From the NCBI RefSeq assembly GCF_900100015.1, contig NZ_FNDD01000010.1, forward strand, positions 62,001 through 126,000: a stretch of DNA of 64,000 nucleotides, given 5' to 3'. Both the position numbers and the translations under genes were made by a program. How positions within the stretch are numbered: the stretch's first letter is position 1; each line of letters starts with the position of its first letter. Shown here piece by piece: positions 33,316 through 42,088 of this stretch. The stretch is from Vibrio xiamenensis. Its GTDB lineage: Bacteria > Pseudomonadota > Gammaproteobacteria > Enterobacterales > Vibrionaceae. Below the pieces are notes generated by a model. It was given only the letters and a program-made list of their open reading frames with translations. It was not told where the DNA came from and searched no databases.

Positions 33316-34713
33316 TTAGTAGGCTGTCTTGCCTATAAATCCTTTAAATACCGTCATAAATATGATTTTGATATCTAACCAAAGTGACCAGCTACGAATA
33401 TAAAATAAATCGTATTCCACACGTTTTGCCATCTTATCAATTGTATCCGTTTCGCCACGGTAGCCGTTGACTTGTGCCCAACCGGTAATACCTGGCTTGA
33501 CTTTGTGACGTAACATATATTTGTCGACCAGACTTCTATACTCCTCATTGTGAGCCACCGCATGAGGGCGAGGCCCCACAATAGACATTCGACCTTGTAG
33601 TACGTTAATAAATTGCGGTAATTCATCAAGTGATGTGCGGCGAATAAACGCACCAAACTTAGTCACTCGCGGATCGTCTTTCGTCGCTTGTTTGACGGTA
33701 GCGCCGTTATCCATCACTTTCATTGAACGGAATTTCCAAACTTTGATTTTTTTGCCATCCATTCCATAGCGGTACTGTTTAAAAATAATTGGCCCTGGCG
33801 ATGAAGTCTTAACTCCAATAGCAACCGCCAATAAAATTGGGCTAATAAGCGCCAAAATAATCGACGCTACAACAACATCTTCGACACGTTTGATAAAGGT
33901 TGAGAATCCGTAAAAAGGAGTGTCATAAATACTAAGAGTTGGGATTCTACCGACATTACGCCAGCGAGATTGAATTAAATCGTAAGTAAAGAAATCCGGT
34001 ACAATATACACGCGTGCTGTACTATCAGAGAAATAGCTCACGATCTCTTTGATACGTTTAGAGGCTTCCATCGGCAACGCAACATAGACATGACGAAAAT
34101 TGCGTTCTTTCGCCATTTCTAAAGCATCGCTAATTGAACCGCGAATGGGTTGAGGCAATTCATTTGGTAAACGCTCAGGTGAGCGGTCATCAAACATACC
34201 TACTAACTTCATTCCAATATGTTTATTCTGTTCAATCTCGCGAGCAAGCGCTACACCACCAGGTGTGGCACCAATAATAATACTTTTCTGCTCATACGAA
34301 TCAGAATGGATTGAAGATGGTAAGTGCACAGCCAATAAACGGAAACCAATTAAGGATACTGGAACAATGGCAAACCACATACCAATCACAATGCGCGAAT
34401 AACTTTCTGTGGCCTTAAACATAAACGCAATGGTTAATAGCACTGCGATGGTACAAAACCAGGTAAAAATAATCGGCCCCAAAGAATGCTTCGCTGAGTT
34501 ATATGTCGAATAGCTATATACACCCAACAATTCTCCCACAATACTATAGGCAACTAACGCAATACACAGAGCTAAGATATATTGGATTTCCCAAGTACCT
34601 AGATACACACTTTTAAGTACTAGGAGAGTCAGAGATATGAGTAAAATGTCAGTTAATCGGTAAGCCAATATATTTTCTTGACCATGGCTTTTGATTGCTC
34701 CGATATCTCTCAT
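33316..34713 (-). CDS. Undecaprenyl-phosphate sugar phosphotransferase (WcaJ/CpsA-like)
   Basis: This roughly 465-residue enzyme starts repeat synthesis by moving a hexose-1-phosphate, usually glucose, onto undecaprenyl phosphate. Four N-terminal membrane helices are followed by a CoA-binding-like domain (IIIGATPGGVALAREIEQN). The catalytic PglC-like domain has KRVEDVVVASIILALISP, GPIIFKQYRYG, KVWKFRSM, TSLDELPQFINVLQGRMSIVGPRPHAVAHN and GITGWAQVNGYRGET. The likely start is ATG 34713 or the adjacent GTG 34716, with AAGGA upstream. The frame is open to 34809 but that part is not family-like. It is the first gene of the - strand exopolysaccharide operon. Confidence 0.92.
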   Translation of the reverse strand: MRDIGAIKSHGQENILAYRLTDILLISLTLLVLKSVYLGTWEIQYILALCIALVAYSIVGELLGVYSYSTYNSAKHSLGPIIFTWFCTIAVLLTIAFMFKATESYSRIVIGMWFAIVPVSLIGFRLLAVHLPSSIHSDSYEQKSIIIGATPGGVALAREIEQNKHIGMKLVGMFDDRSPERLPNELPQPIRGSISDALEMAKERNFRHVYVALPMEASKRIKEIVSYFSDSTARVYIVPDFFTYDLIQSRWRNVGRIPTLSIYDTPFYGFSTFIKRVEDVVVASIILALISPILLAVAIGVKTSSPGPIIFKQYRYGMDGKKIKVWKFRSMKVMDNGATVKQATKDDPRVTKFGAFIRRTSLDELPQFINVLQGRMSIVGPRPHAVAHNEEYRSLVDKYMLRHKVKPGITGWAQVNGYRGETDTIDKMAKRVEYDLFYIRSWSLWLDIKIIFMTVFKGFIGKTAY

Positions 34714-34716
34714 CAC

Positions 34717-35098
34717 AAATCTTATCCTTACAATAACTACGTCATCGCCAGAGAACGACACCTTCTCTGAAACGCTCAAACGCGACAAATTAATTACATT
34801 GAAGCCCAATCAAAGATTTAAGCTCCCTATCAAAGCACATAGTCTGAATTTTTTTTGACGAAAAACAAATAGCATTCTCTTCCTGTTTTTTTGGGTTCTC
34901 AAAATTTAGAAGCTCGCTCATAGCAATTACAAGAAGAGCAGCAAAACAATGCTTTATATATCGTCAATGCATAAGAAACGTCCTACCAAGCTGACATTAA
35001 AATAACAATGTAAAATTAGATTCATAAACTTACTTACCAACCATGTACAAAACTAATTTATTACTTTTCTGTTCTTATAAATAAGAAATTTAATACGA
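34717..35098. other. Promoter region of the exopolysaccharide operon
   Basis: This AT-rich region contains no gene. I searched by eye for a JUMPstart/ops element and did not find one, and no clear copy of the GGTA box seen upstream of the RTX-like genes. A CTGTTTTTTTGGGTTCT stretch (about 34884-34900) loosely resembles that box. No promoter hexamers are convincing. Confidence 0.4.
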
Positions 35099-35123
35099 AA
35101 AAAAGCCCCTCTTATAGAGGGGC
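35099..35123 (-). terminator. Terminator of the pst operon
   Basis: GCCCCTC / GAGGGGC (35105-35111 with 35117-35123) has an A-run on its left that becomes a T-run on the - strand. It lies about 40 bases after the pstB stop. Confidence 0.9.
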
Positions 35124-35165
35124 AAGTTTTACCATCGCTTATAATTATAGTGATATTGCTGTTAA

Positions 35166-35915
35166 TTAGCCGAAATCGCCGTTTACATAACCCTTCGTGC
35201 GATCGTCTTTCGGCTGATTAAAAATGACTTGCGTATCATCATGTTCGACCAGTTCTCCCATCAAAAAGAACGCAGTTCTATCCGAAATACGGCGTGCTTG
35301 CTGCATCGAATGGGTGACAATAACGATTGTGTAATTTTTCTTCAGTTCTTCCATCAATTCTTCGATTTTATGCGTCGCAATTGGATCGAGTGCAGAGGTC
35401 GGTTCGTCCATCAGAATCACATCAGGTTCCATCGCTATGGTACGCGCAATGCATAAGCGCTGTTGCTGACCGCCAGAGAGGCCAAACGCATGGGATTTCA
35501 AGCGGTCTTTCACCTCATCCCACAGCGCAGCGCCGCGCAGAGAACGTTCTACCACCTGATCGATGTGTTTCTTGTCCTTAATGCCTTGAGCTCTGAGTCC
35601 GTAGGCAACGTTTTCATAGATACTCATTGGAAATGGATTCGGCTTTTGAAACACCATGCCGACTTTGATACGCAAATCAGCGACATCAATATTGCCGTAA
35701 ATGTCAGTGCCATCCATATCCAGCTTACCAGTAATTTTAACCCCTTCAATCAGGTCATTCATGCGATTCAGACAGCGTAGTAACGTTGATTTTCCGCAGC
35801 CTGATGGGCCAATTAACGCAGTGACTTGCTGAGTTGGAATCGGTAGGTTGATCGATTTCAGTGCTTGGTTGTCGCCGTAAAATAAGTCAAGGTTTTGAAT
35901 ATTGAATTTGTTCAT
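35166..35915 (-). CDS. pstB: Phosphate ABC transporter ATPase PstB
   Basis: This 249-residue ATPase powers high-affinity phosphate import. Walker A is [11 protein letters not shown], followed by the PstB-typical [11 protein letters not shown]; the Q-loop is [18 protein letters not shown], the signature LSGGQQQR, Walker [14 protein letters not shown], and the switch His lies in [11 protein letters not shown] chose ATG 35915 (MNKFNIQ), which gives the family length, with AAGAG ten bases upstream; the frame is open to 35975. It is the last gene of the pstSCAB operon. No phoU follows in this window. Confidence 0.96.
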   Translation of the reverse strand: MNKFNIQNLDLFYGDNQALKSINLPIPTQQVTALIGPSGCGKSTLLRCLNRMNDLIEGVKITGKLDMDGTDIYGNIDVADLRIKVGMVFQKPNPFPMSIYENVAYGLRAQGIKDKKHIDQVVERSLRGAALWDEVKDRLKSHAFGLSGGQQQRLCIARTIAMEPDVILMDEPTSALDPIATHKIEELMEELKKNYTIVIVTHSMQQARRISDRTAFFLMGELVEHDDTQVIFNQPKDDRTKGYVNGDFG

Positions 35916-35975
35916 TGTGTTATCTCTTAATTCTGTATCTTCAATCGTGCTGTTATGCGCTAAATCGCATCGCAA

Positions 35976-36857
35976 TCAGTAAGTCGCGGTATTAAATTTC
36001 TTGGCGATCAGTTTGGTCACCATGTTGATAAGTAGCACGACCACAATCAGCACAGTCGCAGTGCCGTAAGCTTGGTTCCATTCCTCGACGGTGAACAGTT
36101 CGGTAGTCAGTTTGTATAAATGAACCGTCAACGTGCGGCCTGAGTCCATAATAGAGTCAGGAATACGCGCAACCATGCCCGCGGTGAGAAACACTGGAGC
36201 CGACTCACCAATCACACGTCCAATACTTAGGATGATTGAAGTCAGAATACCTGGCATTGCACTTGGCAAAATTAAACGCCAGATGGTGTAGATTTTTGAT
36301 GCACCTAGCCCATACGAACCTTCACGGTAAGTTTGCGGCACAGCCATCAACGCCTCTTCCGTGGTACGAATAATCACTGGCAGAATCAAAATACTCAGTG
36401 TTAACGCGCCCGATAAGATAGAGAAGCCTAGACCCAGAATGGCAACGAAAAATGTCATACCAAACAGACCAAAGATTATCGACGGAATACCCGCGAGCGA
36501 TTCAGTACAGAAACGAATTACTTTGACTAAACGACTGCCCACTTTGGCGTATTCAGTCAGATAAATCGCGGTCATAATCCCAAGCGGCGCCGCCACAGCC
36601 AATGATGCAATCACCATGTAAATGGTTGACACTATCATTGGGAAAATACCGTGCTCATCTCCGGTACGGGTGTAATTGTCAGTAATGAATTTCCAATCTA
36701 CGTGCTGCAGGCCATTTGACAAAATGTACCAAATAATCCAGAACAGGAATCCGACCGTTATCGCCGCAGACGCCCAGATAAAGCCATTAAGAATATTGTC
36801 TTTGAATTGGCGAGCTTGGCGTAGCTTTGCCAGTTGAGTGGTGTGTTCCATCGTCAT
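35976..36857 (-). CDS. pstA: Phosphate ABC transporter permease PstA
   Basis: This 293-residue inner-membrane permease with six helices is one half of the phosphate channel. The permease loop EEALMAVPQTYREGSYGLGASKIYTIWRLILPSAMPGI contacts PstB. It overlaps the pstC stop by one base (TAATG), so translation is coupled. Confidence 0.95.
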   Translation of the reverse strand: MTMEHTTQLAKLRQARQFKDNILNGFIWASAAITVGFLFWIIWYILSNGLQHVDWKFITDNYTRTGDEHGIFPMIVSTIYMVIASLAVAAPLGIMTAIYLTEYAKVGSRLVKVIRFCTESLAGIPSIIFGLFGMTFFVAILGLGFSILSGALTLSILILPVIIRTTEEALMAVPQTYREGSYGLGASKIYTIWRLILPSAMPGILTSIILSIGRVIGESAPVFLTAGMVARIPDSIMDSGRTLTVHLYKLTTELFTVEEWNQAYGTATVLIVVVLLINMVTKLIAKKFNTATY

Positions 36858-37789
36858 TACCTCGCCTTCTCACGGTTCAAATACAGCAGCGCTGCGTTGA
36901 GAATCATAATAAATACCAACAGCACCACACCGGTGGCATACAACGCGTTGGCGTGCACACCGCTCGCGTAAGACATTTCAATCGCGATGTTGGCAGTCAG
37001 TGTTCGAGCGGAGTCCAACAAACCTTGTGGCATCGCTGGCGCATTCCCCATCACCATGATGATCGCCATCGTTTCGCCGAGCGCACGGCCAATACCAAGG
37101 ATGACACCCGTCATAATGCCTGAGCGTGCCGCAGGAACCAGCAATTTGAAGATGGTAAAGATCTTTGATGCGCCAAGCGCTAAAGAGCCTTCTTTGTACG
37201 AACTTGGCACAGCGCGAATTGAAGTTTCAGACACAGTAATCACTGTCGGAAGAATCATCACACCCAGTACGATAATGCCCGCCAAAATGGTATTGCCCGC
37301 CGGAACTTCGAACACATTTTGAATCAACGGGACGATGATAAGCAGACCAAAGAAGCCGTAGACGACAGAAGGAATACCCGCCAACAGTTCAACGGCAGGA
37401 CGAATCACGTCAGCAAGGCGTTTAGGGGCGATTTCAGCGATGAAAATTGCGGTCAGCACGCCGATTGGCACACCAACTATCACTGCGCCAAATGTTGAAA
37501 CTACCGACGCTACGATCATTGTGGCAACGCCATACAGCGCTGGCGGCAGCCAGTCTTGTCCTAGCACAATGCCAGTGACACCGACTTCCTCAAAGGCGGG
37601 AATACTTTCTTTAACGATGAAATAAGCAATGATCGCCAATGAGACGATCCCGATGACAGCACTGGTTAAAAACAGGCCGTGGAAGATGCGTTCTTTCCAA
37701 TCGACACGCTTTTTGGTGCGCAGCGTGTGTTTAGAAACCGGCGAAGCTTCACTACTCATAAGCTTTTCACTATTCGATGCGATGGTCAT
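36857..37789 (-). CDS. pstC: Phosphate ABC transporter permease PstC
   Basis: This 310-residue permease is the second half of the channel. About 30 cytoplasmic residues precede six membrane helices, and the EAA-like loop reads SETSIRAVPSSYKEGSLALGASKIFTIFKLLVPAARSGI. The AELLAGIPSVVYGFFGLL segment is typical of PstC. It follows pstS after a 100-base gap that holds a hairpin. Confidence 0.95.
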   Translation of the reverse strand: MTIASNSEKLMSSEASPVSKHTLRTKKRVDWKERIFHGLFLTSAVIGIVSLAIIAYFIVKESIPAFEEVGVTGIVLGQDWLPPALYGVATMIVASVVSTFGAVIVGVPIGVLTAIFIAEIAPKRLADVIRPAVELLAGIPSVVYGFFGLLIIVPLIQNVFEVPAGNTILAGIIVLGVMILPTVITVSETSIRAVPSSYKEGSLALGASKIFTIFKLLVPAARSGIMTGVILGIGRALGETMAIIMVMGNAPAMPQGLLDSARTLTANIAIEMSYASGVHANALYATGVVLLVFIMILNAALLYLNREKAR

Positions 37790-37839
37790 AAATTCTCACT
37801 TTTCACTTAAACAACATGTGAATCTCAGTGAAGTAAAAG

Positions 37840-37863
37840 GCTCAGCCCAAAGGTGGGCTGAGC
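37840..37863 (-). promoter_or_regulatory. Hairpin between pstS and pstC
   Basis: A perfect 9-bp stem GCTCAGCCC / GGGCTGAGC with loop AAAGGT is followed on the - strand by only four T residues (CTTTTAC). It probably acts as a leaky terminator or mRNA stabiliser, so that the binding protein PstS is made in excess over the membrane parts, a common arrangement for such operons. Confidence 0.65.
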
Positions 37864-37889
37864 AAAATTCGATTTAACTTAGATGTATC

Positions 37890-38714
37890 TTAGTTGATTG
37901 AGATGTAACCGTGAGAAGCTACGATTTCTTGTGCTTCGTCGCTTAGCATCCAATCGAGGAATTTCTTAGTTTCAGCCGATGGTTTGCCTTCTTTGTAAAG
38001 AACAAGGAAAGGACGCGCCACTTTGTATTGGCCGTTTTTAACGTTAGCAACACTTGCATCTGTGCCGTCGATAGCCAGCGCGTGAACGCTGCTGTCTACA
38101 GTACCTAGAGAGATGTAGCCAATTGCGTAAGGGTTAGACGCAACCATGGTTTTTAGACCACCGTTACCATTTGCCACTTGCGCACGTTGTGAAATCGCCG
38201 ACACAGTTTTGCCGCTGATTTTCTTCTTAAGAGACATGATGTCTTCAAACGCACCGCGAGTACCTGAGGCAGTATCACGAGTGATCGCCACGATAGGCTT
38301 GTCATCACCACCCACTTGTTTCCAGTTGGTCACTTCGCCTTTGTAAATTGCTGATACTTGCTCAGCAGTTAGACCTTTGATGGTGTTTTTTGGGTTTACC
38401 ACTACCGCAATACCATCGCGAGCAATGACTTCAACTTTTAGTGATGGCTCTTCTTCTGAAGATTTCAGATTGCGAGAAGCCATACCTAGGTCAGCCGAAC
38501 CGTTCTTCGCAGCTTTAATACCAGCTGAAGAACCAGGGCCTTGAACTTCGATGAATACGTTTGAATTCTTCTTCATGTAAGTTTCTGAGAAGACTTCCAT
38601 TAATGGTGTAACGCTACTTGAACCAACTGCAGAAATCGTTTCTTTTGCTGAAGCAGTCGTCATGGTCATTGCGCCAAGTAGAGCGATGGCACCGATTACT
38701 GTTTTTTTCATCAC
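37890..38714 (-). CDS. pstS: Phosphate-binding periplasmic protein PstS
   Basis: This 274-residue binding protein has a signal peptide (MMKKTVIGAIALLGAMTMTTASA). The phosphate site is visible in ISAVGSSSVTPLME, GSSAGIKAAKNGSADLGMASR and ITRDTASGTRGAFED. The short length is that of the Vibrio/Pseudomonas type rather than E. coli PstS. It is the first gene of the operon, with a candidate Pho box about 70 bases upstream. Confidence 0.95.
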   Translation of the reverse strand: MMKKTVIGAIALLGAMTMTTASAKETISAVGSSSVTPLMEVFSETYMKKNSNVFIEVQGPGSSAGIKAAKNGSADLGMASRNLKSSEEEPSLKVEVIARDGIAVVVNPKNTIKGLTAEQVSAIYKGEVTNWKQVGGDDKPIVAITRDTASGTRGAFEDIMSLKKKISGKTVSAISQRAQVANGNGGLKTMVASNPYAIGYISLGTVDSSVHALAIDGTDASVANVKNGQYKVARPFLVLYKEGKPSAETKKFLDWMLSDEAQEIVASHGYISIN

Positions 38715-39076
38715 TAATATCCTTTAAGGCTAAAATTGCCGTTTGTGTTTTCAGTTGACGATGCTCACTTTAGGGGGGAAATATGACAGTTGTGTTTCAG
38801 TTCGTTGAAGCCTACATGACACTTGATAGTTAAAATTCACAACTCAAAACTTATGTAGGGTAATGATTTTTCGAACATTACTGAGCTACAACTGATTTTC
38901 ACTGTACAAATTTAGCGCATCGCATATGACAAAAATAGCCGCTGAATGACGATCGCGCGATGCGCCGTAAGTGTTCAGTCAACTGAAGAGGCAAAAGCTC
39001 GAACAAAGATGAAGCGCGTTAAGCTAAGGCCGGACAAGGATTGATGAATTGAAGACGAGGATGGATCGCAGCAATA
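38715..39076. other. Intergenic region upstream of pstS
   Basis: The region holds the candidate Pho box (38783-38800). The remaining 275 bases up to the helicase terminator show no gene or clear structure. Confidence 0.5.
38783..38800 (-). promoter_or_regulatory. Candidate Pho box for the pst operon
   Basis: On the - strand, CTGAAAC-ACAA-CTGTCAT matches the PhoB box layout of two 7-base direct repeats with a 4-base spacer. The second repeat is perfect and the first is partial. It lies 69-86 bases upstream of the pstS start. A further TGTCATG lies about 20 bases beyond. Control by PhoB under phosphate limitation is expected for this operon. Confidence 0.65.
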
Positions 39077-39103
39077 AAAAAGGCTGACCGCAGTCAACCT
39101 TTT
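39077..39103 (-). terminator. Terminator of the DEAD-box helicase gene
   Basis: AAGGTTGACT / GGTCAGCCTT (read on the - strand, one G-U pair) is followed by a T-run, directly after the stop of the helicase gene. Confidence 0.8.
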
Positions 39104-39109
39104 ACTGTT

Positions 39110-40447
39110 TTATTCTTGTGGCTCACTTGGAGGAGTCTTTTTCTTGCGCGGTACAAACACATCATCACCAACCGCCACATTCTGATAAAAACTTTTATCA
39201 CGCTTGGCTGGTTTTTTGTCTTGCTTGTGCCCTTGCGCTTTGGGTTTTTTGCTAGATTGTGCTTTGCCTTTAACCACACTTGGTTTGCGCGGCTTGATAC
39301 CTTTGAACTTGCCTTTTAGATCCGCAAATTCAGAGAAGCTCAAATCTTGCTGCAAGTAGGCTTCAACGCGTTTAAAGCTGTCCCAATCTTTTGGGCCAAC
39401 CAAAGAGATAGCGTCGCCTTTGTTGCCGGCACGACCAGTACGGCCAACGCGATGCACATACTCTTCAGTATGCTTTGGCATATCAAAGTTAATCACGTGG
39501 GTCACATTGGCGATATCTAACCCGCGTGACGCGACATCTGTCGTCACCAAAATCTTAAACACACCACGCTCAAACTGGCTCATGATGGTATTGCGCTGGT
39601 TCTGATTTAAATTGCCGCTCAATGCCACAGCTTTGAGTTTCGCAGCATTAAGTTTCTCAGTCAGACGCTCGGTATCAACGCGAGTCGCGGTGAAAATGAT
39701 CAGCTGCTTATAGTTCGCTTCATCAAGCACGCGCTCAAGCAACGCCTCTTTATGATCAAGGTGATCACAAAGATAAAATTTCTGAGTGATGTCTTTGTGC
39801 TCTGCGTTGGCGACACCAATAGCGATACGCTTGGGCGCATTGAGCATTTTAAGTGCGATATCGTTAACGTCAGCGTGATCAAGCGTTGCCGAGAACATCA
39901 GCGTTTGACGACGACGGTGCTTAGCTGCGCGGTGAATACGCAATAATTCTGGCGCAAAACCAAGGTCAAGCATACGGTCCGCCTCATCCAAAATCAGCGT
40001 TTCCAAGCCATCGAGAAACAGCGAACGGTGTTCCAAATGGTCAGCTAGGCGTCCTGGTGTGGCGACGATAAACTTAGGGTTACGACGTAACGCCTTAACC
40101 TGATCATTAAAGTTTTCACCACCAACGATTAAGGTTGCATCGTAAGACAACCCTGAAAGCATAGTGCGCAACTCACCGTAAACTTGCTTAGCCAATTCAC
40201 GGGTTGGCGCTAAGATCACGCCACGTGGGTCTTTTGCAGAGAAGGCCTTGCTTTTAAGAGACTTATGCAACATAGGCAGTACGAACGCGAGAGTTTTCCC
40301 CGACCCCGTCTTGGACGAAGCCAGCAGATCTTTACCCGCAATCGCAACAGGAATCGCCTGTTGCTGAATTTCAGTCGCCTGTTTGAAGTCAAAATGCTTA
40401 ACCGTCTTCAATAGACGATTGTCCAAGCCTAAATCTTTAAATTGCAA
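39110..40447 (-). CDS. DEAD-box ATP-dependent RNA helicase
   Basis: This 445-residue cytoplasmic RNA helicase probably acts in ribosome assembly or RNA turnover. Its motifs in order are Q motif (FDFKQATEIQQQAIP), I (SSKTGSGKT), Ia (APTRELAKQ), Ib (TPGRLADH), II (DEAD), III (SAT), IV-V (VTTDVASRGLDI) and VI (HRVGRTGRAG). A long basic tail (KGIKPRKPSVVKGKAQSSKKPKAQGHK) follows. I chose the TTG at 40447 because GGAG lies seven bases upstream and the protein then starts with QFKDLGL like its relatives. An ATG-started reading to 40522 adds unconserved residues. The exact subfamily (RhlE- or SrmB-like) is not certain. Confidence 0.92.
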   Translation of the reverse strand: MQFKDLGLDNRLLKTVKHFDFKQATEIQQQAIPVAIAGKDLLASSKTGSGKTLAFVLPMLHKSLKSKAFSAKDPRGVILAPTRELAKQVYGELRTMLSGLSYDATLIVGGENFNDQVKALRRNPKFIVATPGRLADHLEHRSLFLDGLETLILDEADRMLDLGFAPELLRIHRAAKHRRRQTLMFSATLDHADVNDIALKMLNAPKRIAIGVANAEHKDITQKFYLCDHLDHKEALLERVLDEANYKQLIIFTATRVDTERLTEKLNAAKLKAVALSGNLNQNQRNTIMSQFERGVFKILVTTDVASRGLDIANVTHVINFDMPKHTEEYVHRVGRTGRAGNKGDAISLVGPKDWDSFKRVEAYLQQDLSFSEFADLKGKFKGIKPRKPSVVKGKAQSSKKPKAQGHKQDKKPAKRDKSFYQNVAVGDDVFVPRKKKTPPSEPQE

Positions 40448-40801
40448 AAGCTTTCTCCACTGAGTGACCGCGTTTTGACGCGACACTAACATAAATTCAT
40501 TACAAAACGCGCAATAGTACACCGAATCGCGCGCAATTGCCCAGAGATCTTAGCAAATAATGCCCCGTGATCCCGTGTTTGATAGTGCTTTGTTATTCAA
40601 TCACATAGCAAATGCTGTGATTTTGTCTCATATTTAAAACAAACCAGCATAATCAGTTAATTACTTAAAAACTTGGGTTTTTTTGACTTTGGCGTCCTAT
40701 CTGTTCTGTAATATTGAGTCTACAATTTATTTCGTCGCTATATTGATTCGTAGGTATAGGGCGTCATTCGATACTTAAAAAAATATGCAAGGAGTTCATA
40801 T
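40448..40801. other. Divergent region with candidate lpp promoter
   Basis: TTGACT (40683-40688) and TGTAAT (40707-40712) with an 18-base spacer form a plausible sigma-70 promoter about 90 bases before the lipoprotein start; strong promoters are usual for lpp. GGAG lies at the right distance before the ATG. AATCAC / GTGATT (about 40599-40622) is an interrupted inverted repeat of unknown meaning. Confidence 0.5.
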
Positions 40802-41062
40802 ATGAACAAGATGTTAATCGCCGCAGCCGCGTCTTCTGTACTTCTACTAGCTGGTTGTGCTACTGGTCCTGATGCTGAAACAACTGCACAAATGGACGAA
40901 CTAAGCAATCAAGTAAGTCAGTTGAGCCAAGAAGTGTCTTCAATGAAGTCTGAGCTTACTGCAGAAGTTCAAAAGTCTAGCGATGCAGCGATGGCAGCTC
41001 AAGAAGAAGCAGCGCGTGCCAACGAGCGTATCGATAACATCGCTCAGTCTTACACTAAGTAA
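40802..41062 (+). CDS. lpp: Major outer-membrane lipoprotein (Braun lipoprotein, Lpp)
   Basis: This 86-residue lipoprotein has a lipobox LLAGC near residues 15-19 and a mature part made of one long coiled coil with heptads (MDELSNQVSQLSQEVSSMKSEL). The C-terminus ends in Tyr-Thr-Lys. The terminal Lys can be linked to peptidoglycan by an L,D-transpeptidase, and such an enzyme is encoded by the next gene on the opposite strand. It tethers the outer membrane to the wall. A strong terminator follows. Confidence 0.92.
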   Translation: MNKMLIAAAASSVLLLAGCATGPDAETTAQMDELSNQVSQLSQEVSSMKSELTAEVQKSSDAAMAAQEEAARANERIDNIAQSYTK

Positions 41063-41081
41063 TTCCGCAAAAATTCTAATA

Positions 41082-41116
41082 AGAAAGGGTCTGCAATGCA
41101 GACCCTTTCTATTTTT
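41082..41116 (+). terminator. Terminator of lpp
   Basis: A long perfect stem AGAAAGGGTCTGCA / TGCAGACCCTTTCT is followed by ATTTTT. Its strength fits an abundantly transcribed gene. Confidence 0.92.
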
Positions 41117-41146
41117 GTACCAAAGGTGTTTTAACCTAAAAATTAA

Positions 41147-41172
41147 AGGCTTGATACATCAAGCCTTTTTTC
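41147..41172 (-). terminator. Terminator of the L,D-transpeptidase operon
   Basis: AAAGGCTTGA / TCAAGCCTTT with loop TACA has a T-run on the right and a shorter A/T tract on the left, so it can act on both strands. It lies just after the transpeptidase stop. Confidence 0.8.
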
Positions 41173-41179
41173 GTTACGG

Positions 41180-42088
41180 TTATTGCTCTATTAACTCTGG
41201 CGGAGCAATTTCCGTTGGCACGCCATTTTGTGCCAGAATCACCGCTTTTGCTTTGCTGTCTGAGACTTTAAACTCATCTAACCACCAGCGCAGCTCAGTT
41301 GGAATCCGCATTGCTTTCTTTGAACCATCACTGCGCGTTAACGGCTCGTGGGCCTCTAAAAATACGCTGCGATCGGGTTCAAGCGCCACTTTTACCGGTT
41401 CGTCAATCACACGGACAGGCTCGCCAACCGGCACTTGAGCAAACAACCACTTAATGTCACGCGGATCCATACGAATACATCCGGAGCTAACTCGCATCCC
41501 GATACCAAAATCTTTGTTGGTGCCATGAATCAGATAGTCCCCTGCTCCATAAGCTAGGCGCATCGCAAATTCACCCAGTGGGTTTTCTGGACCGGCAGGA
41601 ACCACAGCGGGTAACTCAATCCCTTTGGCGGCATACTCTTTACGAATTGAGGCGGGCGGCGTCCAAGTTGGATTAGGCCTTTTTTGGCTTATTTTGGTCT
41701 CCATTTCCGGAGTATCGCGACCAATACGCCCAATGCCAACCGGGAAAATATGCACCTTATGCTCTTTCGGCTCAAAGTAATAAAGGCGAAGTTCGGCAAG
41801 GTTAATCACAATTCCCTTACGTGGCACACTCGGCAAGATGATCTGACCGGGAATCGTCAGTACATAATCAACTTGCGGCACAAACGGGTCGACCCCCTTA
41901 TTTGCCGCCATCAGAGATAACATACCAACATCGTATTGCTTGGCGATATCAGAAAGGTTTTCACCTTTTTGCACCACATGATATTGAGTGCGACCCACGA
42001 TGCTACTGTCTTCGGTAGGTAAGTCATAAGTAGCACCAAAGGCTGCGGCGCTAATACACCAACACAAAGACATTAATTTACGTAGCAT
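41180..42088 (-). CDS. L,D-transpeptidase (YkuD/ErfK family) with LysM domain
   Basis: This 302-residue periplasmic enzyme has a signal peptide (MLRKLMSLCWCISAAAFG), a LysM domain (YHVVQKGENLSDIAKQYDV, about 31-80) and a YkuD catalytic domain (about 95-235). The active site is HGTNKDFGIGMRVSSGCIRM, with the catalytic Cys in SSGCIR. The C-terminal tail is the extension seen in ErfK/YbiS enzymes, which attach Lpp to the wall. The neighbouring lpp gene supports the same role here. Its start overlaps the photolyase stop by one base. Confidence 0.92.
   Translation of the reverse strand: MLRKLMSLCWCISAAAFGATYDLPTEDSSIVGRTQYHVVQKGENLSDIAKQYDVGMLSLMAANKGVDPFVPQVDYVLTIPGQIILPSVPRKGIVINLAELRLYYFEPKEHKVHIFPVGIGRIGRDTPEMETKISQKRPNPTWTPPASIRKEYAAKGIELPAVVPAGPENPLGEFAMRLAYGAGDYLIHGTNKDFGIGMRVSSGCIRMDPRDIKWLFAQVPVGEPVRVIDEPVKVALEPDRSVFLEAHEPLTRSDGSKKAMRIPTELRWWLDEFKVSDSKAKAVILAQNGVPTEIAPPELIEQ

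Noticed and set aside
34717..35098. JUMPstart/ops element before the polysaccharide operon
   Set aside because: I looked for GGCGGTAGC on the - strand and did not find it.
39110..40522. Longer ATG-started form of the DEAD-box helicase
   Set aside because: The extra 25 residues are unlike the family and lack a ribosome-binding site. TTG 40447 has GGAG at seven bases and gives the usual N-terminus.
40599..40622. AATCAC / GTGATT repeat as a CRP site
   Set aside because: The half-sites are in the wrong orientation (TCACA first, TGTGA second).
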